Shown one piece after another: positions 1 through 7,943 of a stretch of DNA of 64,000 nt (position 1 is the first letter of the stretch; each line of letters starts with the position of its first letter). The DNA is from Gammaproteobacteria bacterium 45_16_T64 (lineage in GTDB: Bacteria; Pseudomonadota; Gammaproteobacteria; Pseudomonadales; Ketobacteraceae): contig MABD01000043.1 of the NCBI GenBank assembly GCA_002162955.1, positions 86,925-150,924 on the forward strand, written 5' to 3'. Made by a program: the position numbers and the translations under genes. The notes beneath the pieces were generated by a model that was not told the DNA's origin, ran no database searches, and was given only the letters and a program-made list of their open reading frames with translations.

Positions 1-2037
1 AATGATTCGGTTGTCCGCAATTTCTACGCCAATGAGTTCCGCTAAAAATAGCGTGTTGTTCGGCTCAATTTGTAGCGCTTGCATGAGCTCCTCGCGGGCT
101 GCTGTGTAGTCGGATTCACTGATGGCTTTTTGGGTTCTGTAGTTGTGGATCTTTAGTGATTGCCCAATGGCAGATCTGGCTTTGGGGTTTTTACTGTGTG
201 CTGCTTTGGCATGTGTTAGTGCTTTGTCTAGGTCGCGTTGTTTTAGATAGTATTCGCTCAGCACTTCATCTGGGCCGGTACTTGCGGGGTGTTGGTCCGC
301 TAATTTTAGCATGGTTGGTATTAGATCGGATTCATTGCCCTGTCGAAGAATAGCGTCTGCGAGCCCCTTGTAAGCGCGAGAGTTGTCGGGTACCAGGGTG
401 ATGCCTGCACTAAATAGCTCTTGGGCTTCGGGAAGTCGCTTTTCGACCAGGTTAAGTAGCGCGAGTGCGAAAGTTGCATCTATGCTTTTGGGGTCTAACT
501 TTATGGCTCTAGCGAAGTGCTCGCGTGCTTTTTGGGGTTGTCCGCTCTTGTGTTCCAGGGAGCCTACAAGAAAGTTTAGCTGGGGGTCGTTAGTGTTAGC
601 GTTGTATGCAGAGTAAAACTTGGGTTCTGTTGTGTAGGGGTGTGTTAAGTAGTGTTTGAGAAGTCTTTTTTGGATGCTGGCGGAAGAGGGGGCCTTAGCG
701 TAGGCTTCTTCGAGGTGTTTTAGGGCGAGCTTGGGCTTGTTGTTGGCTGAGTAATAGTCGGCCATTGCAATTCTTAGCCTGTGCTTCTCGGGTGAAATGG
801 CTATCGCTTTTGTAAGGGCTGTTATCCCCTCTTTCTCGTTCCCTTCAGCAAGCGACGCTAGGCCATATAGGGCGAGGATTTCTGAGTTATTTTCGCGTGC
901 TTTGACTTCTTCCTTTAGCATGGCAATTACTTTGCTGGGTTGCCTGAGTCCAAGTCTGGTCCTGGCGAGTAGGGATAGCGATTGATTGTTTGCTATTTCA
1001 GGGTCAAAGCCTTCGGAAAGTAGGCTCTCTGCTTCATCTAGGTTGCCCTTTTTTAAGCTGAGCAAGCCAAGGAGCTGCTTGCTTTTGGAGTTTGGTGCTA
1101 CATTGTTTACTTCTAGCAAGAGCTTTTCAGCTTCGTCGTATGATCCTGATCTGTATAACTCTAGGGCTTCGTTGAGTTTGGATCGTTGCTCGCTAGCTCC
1201 TGGGTTGTTTTGGGCGAGTAATCTTGTGTAGATCAGAGCTTCACTTGACCTGCCTCGTGCCGTTAATACATCGATTAAGGCCTGTAGTACTTTGGTTTTT
1301 TGTGGGAGCAGGACGTCGGTTTCCGTGAGGGATAGGAGTGCGTCACTAAGAAGTGTTTCGCTTTTTTCGAGGTCCTGGTTGCGAAAAGCAATGGCGGCGC
1401 TAATAAGTAGGGAATCTGTATGACTTGGTTTGGCGATAAGTGCTTTTTCGGCTTCTTCTTGGGCTTCGGAAAGTTTGTTTTGTTTAAATAGCAGGGTTGA
1501 ATATGAATAATGGTAATTTGCTTTGCTATCGGCGTCTGTTATGCGGCTTTTAAGTGTAGCTAGATTGGACGCGGCGTCGGAATAGTTGTTTGAAAGTAGG
1601 TTGGCCCTGAATAGCAGTGTGGTTTTTGTGTCGTTTTCCTCTGTAGTGGTGGTGGTTGTGTTGTCCAGGTACTCTAGGGCTGACCTTTTTTTGCCACGCA
1701 TCAAGTAGGCTTTTGCAAGTAGGAGTCTAAGTGTGGTGTCGGGGTTGCTTTTGAGGGGTTCTAATAAGTCGAGTGCGCTTTTGGGCTGACCGAGATCTAT
1801 GTTTATCCTTGAGGCGAGCATGATTGCGTCAATGGAGTTTGGTGCCATTCGAAGTGCGTTGCGTGCTTCTATAACGGCTGCTTTGTACTGGCCTTGGTCG
1901 GCGTATGCTTCAGCGCGTTTGAGCGTGGAGGCTAGGAGCTTTGTATCGTCTTCGGGGGTCGGGGAGCATCCTGCAATCAATAGTGCTGAAAGTAGGGTAA
2001 GTATGCAATAAACAATTGATTGGTTTACTCGATGCAT
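1..2037 (-). CDS. prsT: PrsT-like TPR-repeat lipoprotein of the PEP-CTERM/exosortase system (3' end outside window)
   Basis: I translated the minus strand directly. An ATG at 2037 opens 679 codons that stay open to the window edge, so the C-terminus is missing. The product begins with a lipoprotein signal ending in LLIAGC. It then has back-to-back 34-residue-type helical repeats with TPR spacing (A/G at position 8, A at 20, P at 32). In the TPR lipoprotein family found with exosortase systems (PrsT), proteins are about 900 residues, so roughly three quarters is visible. It is presumably lipid-anchored in the periplasm as a scaffold for exopolysaccharide or PEP-CTERM export. The sigma-54 regulator PrsR and kinase PrsK lie about 2.4 kb away, which supports the name. 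A generic TPR lipoprotein remains possible because the C-terminus is unseen. Confidence 0.8.
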   Translation of the reverse strand, partial: MHRVNQSIVYCILTLLSALLIAGCSPTPEDDTKLLASTLKRAEAYADQGQYKAAVIEARNALRMAPNSIDAIMLASRINIDLGQPKSALDLLEPLKSNPDTTLRLLLAKAYLMRGKKRSALEYLDNTTTTTTEENDTKTTLLFRANLLSNNYSDAASNLATLKSRITDADSKANYHYSYSTLLFKQNKLSEAQEEAEKALIAKPSHTDSLLISAAIAFRNQDLEKSETLLSDALLSLTETDVLLPQKTKVLQALIDVLTARGRSSEALIYTRLLAQNNPGASEQRSKLNEALELYRSGSYDEAEKLLLEVNNVAPNSKSKQLLGLLSLKKGNLDEAESLLSEGFDPEIANNQSLSLLARTRLGLRQPSKVIAMLKEEVKARENNSEILALYGLASLAEGNEKEGITALTKAIAISPEKHRLRIAMADYYSANNKPKLALKHLEEAYAKAPSSASIQKRLLKHYLTHPYTTEPKFYSAYNANTNDPQLNFLVGSLEHKSGQPQKAREHFARAIKLDPKSIDATFALALLNLVEKRLPEAQELFSAGITLVPDNSRAYKGLADAILRQGNESDLIPTMLKLADQHPASTGPDEVLSEYYLKQRDLDKALTHAKAAHSKNPKARSAIGQSLKIHNYRTQKAISESDYTAAREELMQALQIEPNNTLFLAELIGVEIADNRII

Positions 2038-2102
2038 GTAGGCGGTACTCTTGAGGTTACTTGGCTGAATTAGCTGTAACCTTACAAATTTGCCTGTTTA
2101 CA

Positions 2103-2118
2103 TGCAACTAGTAAACCG
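2103..2118 (-). promoter_or_regulatory. Candidate sigma-54 (-24/-12) promoter for prsT
   Basis: Read on the minus strand, a GG pair at 2117-2116 is followed by exactly ten bases and then a GC pair at 2105-2104 inside TTGCA. This is the GG-N10-GC spacing that sigma-54 requires. The -12 element is good. The -24 element lacks the usual CAC after GG, so the match is partial. A start near 2091 would give a leader of about 54 bases to the prsT ATG. PrsR is a sigma-54 activator, so the position makes sense, but this rests on one short match. Confidence 0.3.
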
Positions 2119-2134
2119 ATTTAAGAGAGTTGAA

Positions 2135-2770
2135 CTAATCAATCTGTTTAGTTAGTACGCTATAGTGGCTTTTTAGCCCTTCGGTATCAACGGTGGCAAC
2201 TTGGAATCTCCAGAGGCCAGGTGTGAGGTCGTTGATAGTGACCGTTACATCTGCAACCATTTGGGTTTCGGTTTCATTGGTGTTGGTGTTGGTTGCAATA
2301 ACCTCGTAGCCGTCTATTTCACTACTAGATATGCTCTCAAAATTTTCTCGTTGACCGGGTGAGCCCCACTGGAGTGTGATTGATGGTAGAGCCTCTGGAG
2401 TAGTCTCAACAGGGGTTGTTTCCTCTGGAGTGGTCTCTTCAGGAGTGGTTTCCTCTGGAGTGGTCTCTTCAGGAGTGGTTTCCTCTGGAGTGGTCTCTTC
2501 AGGAGTGGTCTCTTCAGGAGTGGTTTCCTCTGGAGTGGTCTCAACAGGGGTAGTTTCTTCTGGAGTGGTCTCTTCAGGAGTGGTTTCTGTTGTTTCACCA
2601 GGGTCAATTGGCTCGCCTGAATCGCCAGGCTCACTTGTATTGCCTGGGTCAGTTTGATCAATCGGGCCATTGGCTGCGATGTTCGAATCAGATCCGCTCT
2701 CAGAGGCTCCGCAACCCGCTAAAAGGGTGGACAAGCACAATATGATTAAAACATTCTTAAGTAACGCCAT
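2135..2770 (-). CDS. Lipoprotein with 13 TTPEE-type pentapeptide repeats and a C-terminal beta-sandwich
   Basis: This is a 211-residue predicted lipoprotein with signal MALLKNV...STLLAGC, so the lipid-bearing Cys is residue 20. I prefer the ATG at 2770 over the in-frame GTG at 2785 because GGAG lies 7 bases before the ATG. Residues 20-60 are an acidic, Ser/Gly/Pro-rich linker. Next come 13 pentapeptides, mostly TTPEE with TTPVE near both ends, forming a rigid, heavily acidic stalk. The last ~85 residues (LQWGSP...GLWRFQVATVD) look like a fibronectin type III-like beta-sandwich. A surface-displayed adhesion or polysaccharide-contact role is plausible, but I do not recognise a family. It sits just upstream of prsT on the same strand, so the two may be co-transcribed. 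Confidence 0.75.
   Translation of the reverse strand: MALLKNVLIILCLSTLLAGCGASESGSDSNIAANGPIDQTDPGNTSEPGDSGEPIDPGETTETTPEETTPEETTPVETTPEETTPEETTPEETTPEETTPEETTPEETTPEETTPEETTPVETTPEALPSITLQWGSPGQRENFESISSSEIDGYEVIATNTNTNETETQMVADVTVTINDLTPGLWRFQVATVDTEGLKSHYSVLTKQID
2394..2588. repeat. 15-bp tandem repeat tract coding the TTPEE stalk
   Basis: Thirteen 15-bp units lie in tandem. Two synonymous versions, GGAGTGGTCTCTTCA and GGAGTGGTTTCCTCT on the plus strand, mostly alternate and so give a 30-bp higher-order period. The tract explains the spurious long open frames on both strands here. Because the unit is a multiple of three, copy-number changes keep the gene in frame. Confidence 0.9.
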
Positions 2771-3067
2771 GAGCTGCTCCAGCACAAATTCTTTTCTTAA
2801 GCCAATCCTAGAAAGGTGAGCAGCTTAACTCAAGCGGAAATGCTAGTAAATGGTTGATATGTGAGGGGCTTCACAGCAGTTGGATGCATTGTGTCCACTT
2901 AATAATGTGCGGTTTATAACACTACCTTACTAAGGTGGAGGTAAGGGGTTATCTAGTTGTGTAAAAATACCATGCTATTTATTCGCGTTTGATAATATTC
3001 AGTAATATAATGCGCCCACTTAAGTTCGATTGTGTCTGTCAAAACGCTAGGAAGAGGATTTGGTTTC

Positions 3068-4396
3068 GTGAAAGTATCAATTTATGGTTCGGGTTATGTT
3101 GGTTTGGTAACGGGGGCCTGTTTTTCCGAAATGGGACATGATGTGCTATGTGCGGATGTGGATAAAGGCAAAGTAAGTAAGTTGCTTAATGGCGAGATAC
3201 CTATTTATGAGCCTGGGTTGTCAGAAATGGTAGTAAAAAGCGTTGCTGCGGGAACGCTGAACTTTACCACTGACTTAGAGCTTGCGGCTAAACATGGGGA
3301 GTGTGTGTTTATTGCGGTAGGCACCCCACCTGATGAAGATGGCTCGGCAGATTTGCGTTATGTGCTGTCCGTGGCTGATACTATAGGTAAGTATATTGAG
3401 GATTATACGGTTGTTGTTGATAAGTCGACCGTTCCGGTGGGCACGGCCCAAAAAGTGGAGGCAGCTATCCAGTCTGCGCTGGCACTTCGGGGTGCCGAGG
3501 TACCTTACGATGTTGTATCCAATCCAGAGTTTCTAAAAGAAGGTGCGGCTGTATCTGATTTTATGAAGCCAGATAGAATTGTCATTGGTTCTGGGAGTGA
3601 GCGGGCTACTGCAGTATTAAAAGAGCTCTATAGTCCTTTCAATCGTAATCACGACAGAATGCTCATAATGGACACTATCTCGGCAGAGTTAACTAAATAT
3701 GCCGCTAATTCTATGTTGGCTGCCAAAATCTCATTTATGAATGAGATGTCAAATATTGCGGATGCCGTAGGTGCCGATATTGAAAGTGTGCGATTGGGTA
3801 TAGGGTCGGATCCAAGAATTGGTTTCCAGTTTATCTATCCAGGAGCCGGGTACGGCGGGAGCTGTTTCCCTAAGGATATTACTGCGTTGCATAGAACAGC
3901 TGGTGAGTTTGGCTACGAGGCTCAGATGTTGCAAGCAGTTGACGATATCAATAATGCACAAAAGGAAGTGATTTTTGCCAAAATCAAAAAACACTACGGA
4001 GGCGACCTGAAAGGAAAGCGTTTTGCGCTTTGGGGTCTTTCTTTTAAGCCGAACACAGATGACATGCGGGAGGCACCGAGTCGGGTGTTGATGGAAGCCT
4101 TGTGGGAGGCTGGCGCGCAGGTATCTGCTTACGACCCAAAGGCTATGGAGGAGACTTCGCGTATATACCCTTCGAAAGCTGAGTTGTCGTTGGTTGATAG
4201 CAAAGAAGAGGCGCTTGAAGGCGCGGATGCTTTGGTTATCATGACAGAGTGGAATGCGTTTAGAGCGTTGAATTTTGAGACTCTAAGGGGAGCTGTGAAG
4301 GATAAGGTTATTTTTGATGGTCGTAATATTTTTGACCCTGAGCGAGTAGAAGAGCAGGGCTTTGCGTATTACGGTATTGGAAGAGGCCGGCGCTAA
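3068..4396 (+). CDS. ugd: UDP-glucose 6-dehydrogenase
   Basis: The product oxidises UDP-glucose to UDP-glucuronate with two NAD+, feeding exopolysaccharide synthesis in the cytoplasm. The protein is 442 residues, usual for the family. It starts [12 protein letters not shown], giving the NAD-binding GxGxxG at residues 7-12. It carries [15 protein letters not shown] and the catalytic GGSCFPKD with Cys266. I take the GTG at 3068 because AGGAAGAGGA lies ~10 bases before it and the family begins at this point. The in-frame GTG at 3032 adds 12 residues with no homology. A TATAAT at 3006-3011 is a possible -10. The gene is transcribed alone, convergent with prsR, and ends at a strong hairpin. Confidence 0.95.
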   Translation: MKVSIYGSGYVGLVTGACFSEMGHDVLCADVDKGKVSKLLNGEIPIYEPGLSEMVVKSVAAGTLNFTTDLELAAKHGECVFIAVGTPPDEDGSADLRYVLSVADTIGKYIEDYTVVVDKSTVPVGTAQKVEAAIQSALALRGAEVPYDVVSNPEFLKEGAAVSDFMKPDRIVIGSGSERATAVLKELYSPFNRNHDRMLIMDTISAELTKYAANSMLAAKISFMNEMSNIADAVGADIESVRLGIGSDPRIGFQFIYPGAGYGGSCFPKDITALHRTAGEFGYEAQMLQAVDDINNAQKEVIFAKIKKHYGGDLKGKRFALWGLSFKPNTDDMREAPSRVLMEALWEAGAQVSAYDPKAMEETSRIYPSKAELSLVDSKEEALEGADALVIMTEWNAFRALNFETLRGAVKDKVIFDGRNIFDPERVEEQGFAYYGIGRGRR

Positions 4397-4415
4397 GTTA
4401 GGTGCGAAGGAAAAA

Positions 4416-4447
4416 CCCCCAGCAAATTTATTTGCTGGGGGTTTTTT
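4416..4447. terminator. Bidirectional intrinsic terminator between ugd and prsR
   Basis: Perfect 11-bp arms, CCCCCAGCAAA and TTTGCTGGGGG (4416-4426 and 4431-4441), enclose a TTTA loop. T6 follows on the plus strand and A5 precedes, giving T5 on the minus strand. The hairpin can stop both convergent transcripts. Confidence 0.92.
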
Positions 4448-4452
4448 GTGGG

Positions 4453-5811
4453 CTATTCTCCGGCGTTTATATCGTACTTCTTGATTAGGTCGTAGAGCGT
4501 AGGTCTTGTGACGCCGAGATATTTTGCGGCAGAGGATATCTGTCCGCCAGTGAGGTTGATGGCTTTGAGGATTGCCGATTTTTCGGCTTCTTGGCGGACC
4601 TGGCGTAAGTTTATGGAGAGGTCCTCGTGTAGAGGAAGCGCTAAGTCGCTGACAGATATTGTTTTTTCGTCTGCCATAATAACTGAGCGTTTTATCTTGT
4701 TCTCTAGCTCCCTCACGTTGCCGGGCCATTCATAGCTCTCAATGGCGGCGGCGGCTTCTGCAGTAAAGCCTTTAATGGTTCTGTTGTGTAGCTCTGAATA
4801 TTTTGAAAGTATGTGTCGTGCGAGTAAAATCTTGTCGCCTTCTCGTTCCCTTAGTGGGGGTAGGGTTACTACGATCTCGCTAATTCGGTAATACAGGTCT
4901 TCTCTAAAAGTTTTCTCAGCCACCATTTCTTCAAGGTTCTTGTTGGTGGCGCAAACAACTCGAACGTCAACTTCAATTTCATCGCGCCCGCCTAGGCGTT
5001 CGATGGTTCTCTCTTGTAAGAAACGGAGTAGTTTGGCTTGAAGTGCTAGCGGCATGTCGCCAATCTCATCGAGGAATAGAGTGCCCCCATTGGCAACTTC
5101 AACTTTGCCTAGTGTTCGTTTTGTTGCGCCTGTGAATGCCCCTTTTTCGTACCCAAATAGTTCGCTTTCCATTAGGTTTTCGGGGACGGCTGCGCAGTTG
5201 ATTGCGACAAAGCGCTTTTCTGCTCTTGGGCTTAGATTGTGGATTGCCTTGGCTATGACTTCTTTGCCTGTGCCGGATTCGCCTAGCACTAAGCAGGTTA
5301 CATCGACAGGGGATACCTTCTCTACGGTTCTGCAAACCTTGAGCATATTGGCATCGGAAGCGATAATGCCATTAAGTGGGGATTGGGCTTTGGCTTGAAG
5401 TCTTCGGTTTTCCTCTTCGAGAGAGGCCATTTGATAAGCTCGACTTACAATAAGATCCAGAGTATCGGTGTTGACGGGTTTTTGGTAGAAATCATAGGCG
5501 CCTAATGCTACAGCACGTAGTGCGTTGTTGTAGTCATGATAGCCAGTTACGACAATGATTTTAGTGTTGGGGGCAAGTTTTAAGGTTTCTTGTATAGTCA
5601 TGAAACCCTCTTCAACACCTTCTTCATCAGGTGGTAGCCCTAGGTCTTGCAGGACAACGGCGGGTTCGTCTTTTCTAATCGCGGCGATTGCGTTTGTTCT
5701 GTCGCCAGCGACAATCACGTCGTATTGGTCAAAGTGCCAGCGCAGTTGGCTTTGTAAGCCTGGGTCGTCTTCTACAATGAGTAATTTTGGTTTTTCGTTT
5801 TGTTGGTTCAT
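4453..5811 (-). CDS. prsR: Sigma-54 response regulator of the PEP-CTERM/exosortase system
   Basis: This 452-residue NtrC-type activator has a receiver domain (residues ~8-130; phospho-acceptor Asp56 in LQDLGLP, acidic pocket E14/D15/D16). A sigma-54 AAA+ domain follows (Walker A GESGTGKE, the GAFTGA loop that contacts sigma-54, Walker B LFLDEIGD). A Fis-type helix-turn-helix lies at the C-terminus (GQISSAAKYLGV). Overall sequence and the unusual LQDLGLPP receiver motif match the response regulator found with exosortase systems. It lies 36 bases downstream of its kinase, so both probably share a transcript. Known members activate sigma-54 promoters of exopolysaccharide and PEP-CTERM genes. Confidence 0.93.
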   Translation of the reverse strand: MNQQNEKPKLLIVEDDPGLQSQLRWHFDQYDVIVAGDRTNAIAAIRKDEPAVVLQDLGLPPDEEGVEEGFMTIQETLKLAPNTKIIVVTGYHDYNNALRAVALGAYDFYQKPVNTDTLDLIVSRAYQMASLEEENRRLQAKAQSPLNGIIASDANMLKVCRTVEKVSPVDVTCLVLGESGTGKEVIAKAIHNLSPRAEKRFVAINCAAVPENLMESELFGYEKGAFTGATKRTLGKVEVANGGTLFLDEIGDMPLALQAKLLRFLQERTIERLGGRDEIEVDVRVVCATNKNLEEMVAEKTFREDLYYRISEIVVTLPPLREREGDKILLARHILSKYSELHNRTIKGFTAEAAAAIESYEWPGNVRELENKIKRSVIMADEKTISVSDLALPLHEDLSINLRQVRQEAEKSAILKAINLTGGQISSAAKYLGVTRPTLYDLIKKYDINAGE

Positions 5812-5847
5812 ACTGTTTCGCTTGTAGATAGTAAAGGTGGGCGATAT

Positions 5848-7902
5848 TTATTTCATTGGTATGATCATAGTAAATAGAGTGCCTTCACCAAGAGTGCTCT
5901 CTACTGAAAAGTCGCCACCTAAGGATTTGACGAATTCTCTCGTTTGGTAAACGCCTATCCCCATGCCTTTTCCGGATTTGGTTGTGTCAAAAGGTTTGAA
6001 GAGGCGCTCCTGAATAAATTGTTTGGACATGCCTTCACCGTTGTCTTCTACGGTTATCGTCAGTGTATCGTTTTCTGTCAGAAGAGTGATATCGATAAAA
6101 CCATTTTTGTCAGTGGCTTCTTGTGCGTTCTTAATGAGGTGGACCATTACCATTTCAAAGTGGTCCCGGTCTACTGAGATCTTGGGCGAGAATTCAGCGA
6201 GGCGAAGTGATGGGATAGGGTACTGATCGTGACATTTTTTGCATGCATCGACTAAGATCTTGTTGAGGTCGCTCTTTCCGACCGTTTGTGTGTGTCCTTG
6301 CTCTTTTTGCTGAAGCTTTTGTAGTAGATTGCTCATGCGCTTTACGGAATTATCTATCGTGCTAATGGCATCCTCAATGAAAGCTGGGTTTTCTTTGTGT
6401 TTTGCTGCGTTTTCTACCACTAGTGCTTGTTGTGCTATGAGATTTTTTAGATCGTGCATTACGAAGGCGGTTAGCTTGTTATAAGCATCAAATTGTTTCG
6501 ATTCTACCAGCTGTTCTGCTGATTCGTGTCGAGCGATGTAGTTTGATACTTGTTTCCCAACTGTTTTGAGTAGATCTAAGTCTTCCCAGGTGAGTTGAGT
6601 TTCGAGCGGGGGATTGGCGAGGCCCATGAAGCCTATTAGTTCGTCATCGTTAAGCAATGGCAGGATGATCCAAAGATTTGGAATTTTATATACCCAGGCG
6701 GGCAGCATTTCGTTCATGTTGCTGGTCTGGTTGCTGCTGTCAGCGCTGGGGGAGAAGACCCATTCTTGCTCGATTAGTGCTTTGCAAAAGTCGGTGTTTT
6801 TGGGCTCAGTAATATCCATGTTAGGGAGGTCTAAATTATGGGTGGCAACAGGCCAGTAACCTCCATTGTTATTGTCAACCCATACGCACCCGCCGGGGCT
6901 TTTGAATGTAGAGGCTACTGCTTTTATGGCGCGTTTGTGAAAGTCACCCTCGTCGCTGGGCAATGACAGGTAGTGAATCAACCTCAGCCACTCGGTGCGG
7001 TAATCGTATTTGTGGTTAAAGAAGTTCTTGTCGATAATTACGCTGAGTCGAGTTCGAATCGTCCTGGATACGAAGATGACAACGATGCCTACGCAGGCTG
7101 AAAATATCAGCACCATTTGAAGGATGATACCCCAGGTCCCACCGTATAGTTTTATGTAATACCCGCCAGCAGCCATCAAGGATAGAAAGAAGCCTGCTGT
7201 GGTTAAGCTGGTAGTGTAGAAAACAATAGGGCGGGATATTGAAAGGCTTGTGCGTTGTTCAGGGCTGTTGAGGAATGTAATAAGCCCAACAGTTAATAGC
7301 AAAGCGCTAGTACCACCAATGGCACCCCTGGCATACCACAAATCGTAATCGATTTGCTTAAATACAAGGCCGTGCGCAAAAAGGTAGAGGTCGTATAGGA
7401 AAATGGACCCCGCAGATATACAGAGCAGCTTGACGTGTCGCTCTTGGTCTGTGTTGCGATATAGCTGTTCGACGGCAACAAGGCCTAGAATGGCAAGTAG
7501 TAGGCCGTTCCAAATGTAAATAGGGTTTATTGATAGGTCGAGGTTTTTAGCGGATGAAAAAACTAATAAGTTGAACCCCAGTAACGTAAGCCATAGTCCG
7601 TGAATTAGCCCGTAGAATCTCTTGGGGGTTGGTGTGCTCGAGTTACTGTTGAGCGAGCCTAGTATGGCAGTGAACCAAGCACCATTTTTTAATATTTCTA
7701 AGATAGGTAAATAAACCAGGTATTCGGTGCTGCTATAGGCTTCGCTAACAACGAAGTTAAATGCTGCGCTGGCTAGGACCGCTACACTCAATAAGGCATG
7801 GGTTTGTTTTTTGAATAGTGTGTATAGTGAGACCAAAAACAGCACACTAAACAGTATGCCGCCACCACTATAGCTTAGGCTGCTAATATTTTCAGAGAAC
7901 AC
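5848..7902 (-). CDS. prsK: PEP-CTERM system membrane histidine kinase
   Basis: This 684-residue kinase is the partner of the following response regulator. The first ~300 residues hold about nine hydrophobic segments. A GAF-like domain follows (~330-470). The phospho-acceptor box is FVMHDLKN, an atypical H-box characteristic of the PrsK family. The C-terminal ATPase domain has the N-box HLIKNAQEA, the G1 box DNGEGM and GKGMGIGV. The input signal is unknown; the many membrane helices suggest a membrane or cell-envelope cue. It lies 41 bases downstream of the DUF1631 gene, with all three genes on the minus strand, so they may form one operon that ends at the 4416 hairpin. Confidence 0.93.
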   Translation of the reverse strand: MFSENISSLSYSGGGILFSVLFLVSLYTLFKKQTHALLSVAVLASAAFNFVVSEAYSSTEYLVYLPILEILKNGAWFTAILGSLNSNSSTPTPKRFYGLIHGLWLTLLGFNLLVFSSAKNLDLSINPIYIWNGLLLAILGLVAVEQLYRNTDQERHVKLLCISAGSIFLYDLYLFAHGLVFKQIDYDLWYARGAIGGTSALLLTVGLITFLNSPEQRTSLSISRPIVFYTTSLTTAGFFLSLMAAGGYYIKLYGGTWGIILQMVLIFSACVGIVVIFVSRTIRTRLSVIIDKNFFNHKYDYRTEWLRLIHYLSLPSDEGDFHKRAIKAVASTFKSPGGCVWVDNNNGGYWPVATHNLDLPNMDITEPKNTDFCKALIEQEWVFSPSADSSNQTSNMNEMLPAWVYKIPNLWIILPLLNDDELIGFMGLANPPLETQLTWEDLDLLKTVGKQVSNYIARHESAEQLVESKQFDAYNKLTAFVMHDLKNLIAQQALVVENAAKHKENPAFIEDAISTIDNSVKRMSNLLQKLQQKEQGHTQTVGKSDLNKILVDACKKCHDQYPIPSLRLAEFSPKISVDRDHFEMVMVHLIKNAQEATDKNGFIDITLLTENDTLTITVEDNGEGMSKQFIQERLFKPFDTTKSGKGMGIGVYQTREFVKSLGGDFSVESTLGEGTLFTMIIPMK

Positions 7903-7943
7903 TATGAAAAAGCTTCCGTCTCAATTGGGCATTAGGGTGTGGG

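Noticed and set aside
2394..2588. Possible CRISPR array
   Set aside because: Units are contiguous, in frame and differ only by synonymous changes; there are no spacers.
2376..2657. Long plus-strand frame of GVVSS repeats, and a second minus-strand frame (2314-2670)
   Set aside because: Both are shadows of the 15-bp repeat in the lipoprotein gene; they lack ribosome sites and signals.
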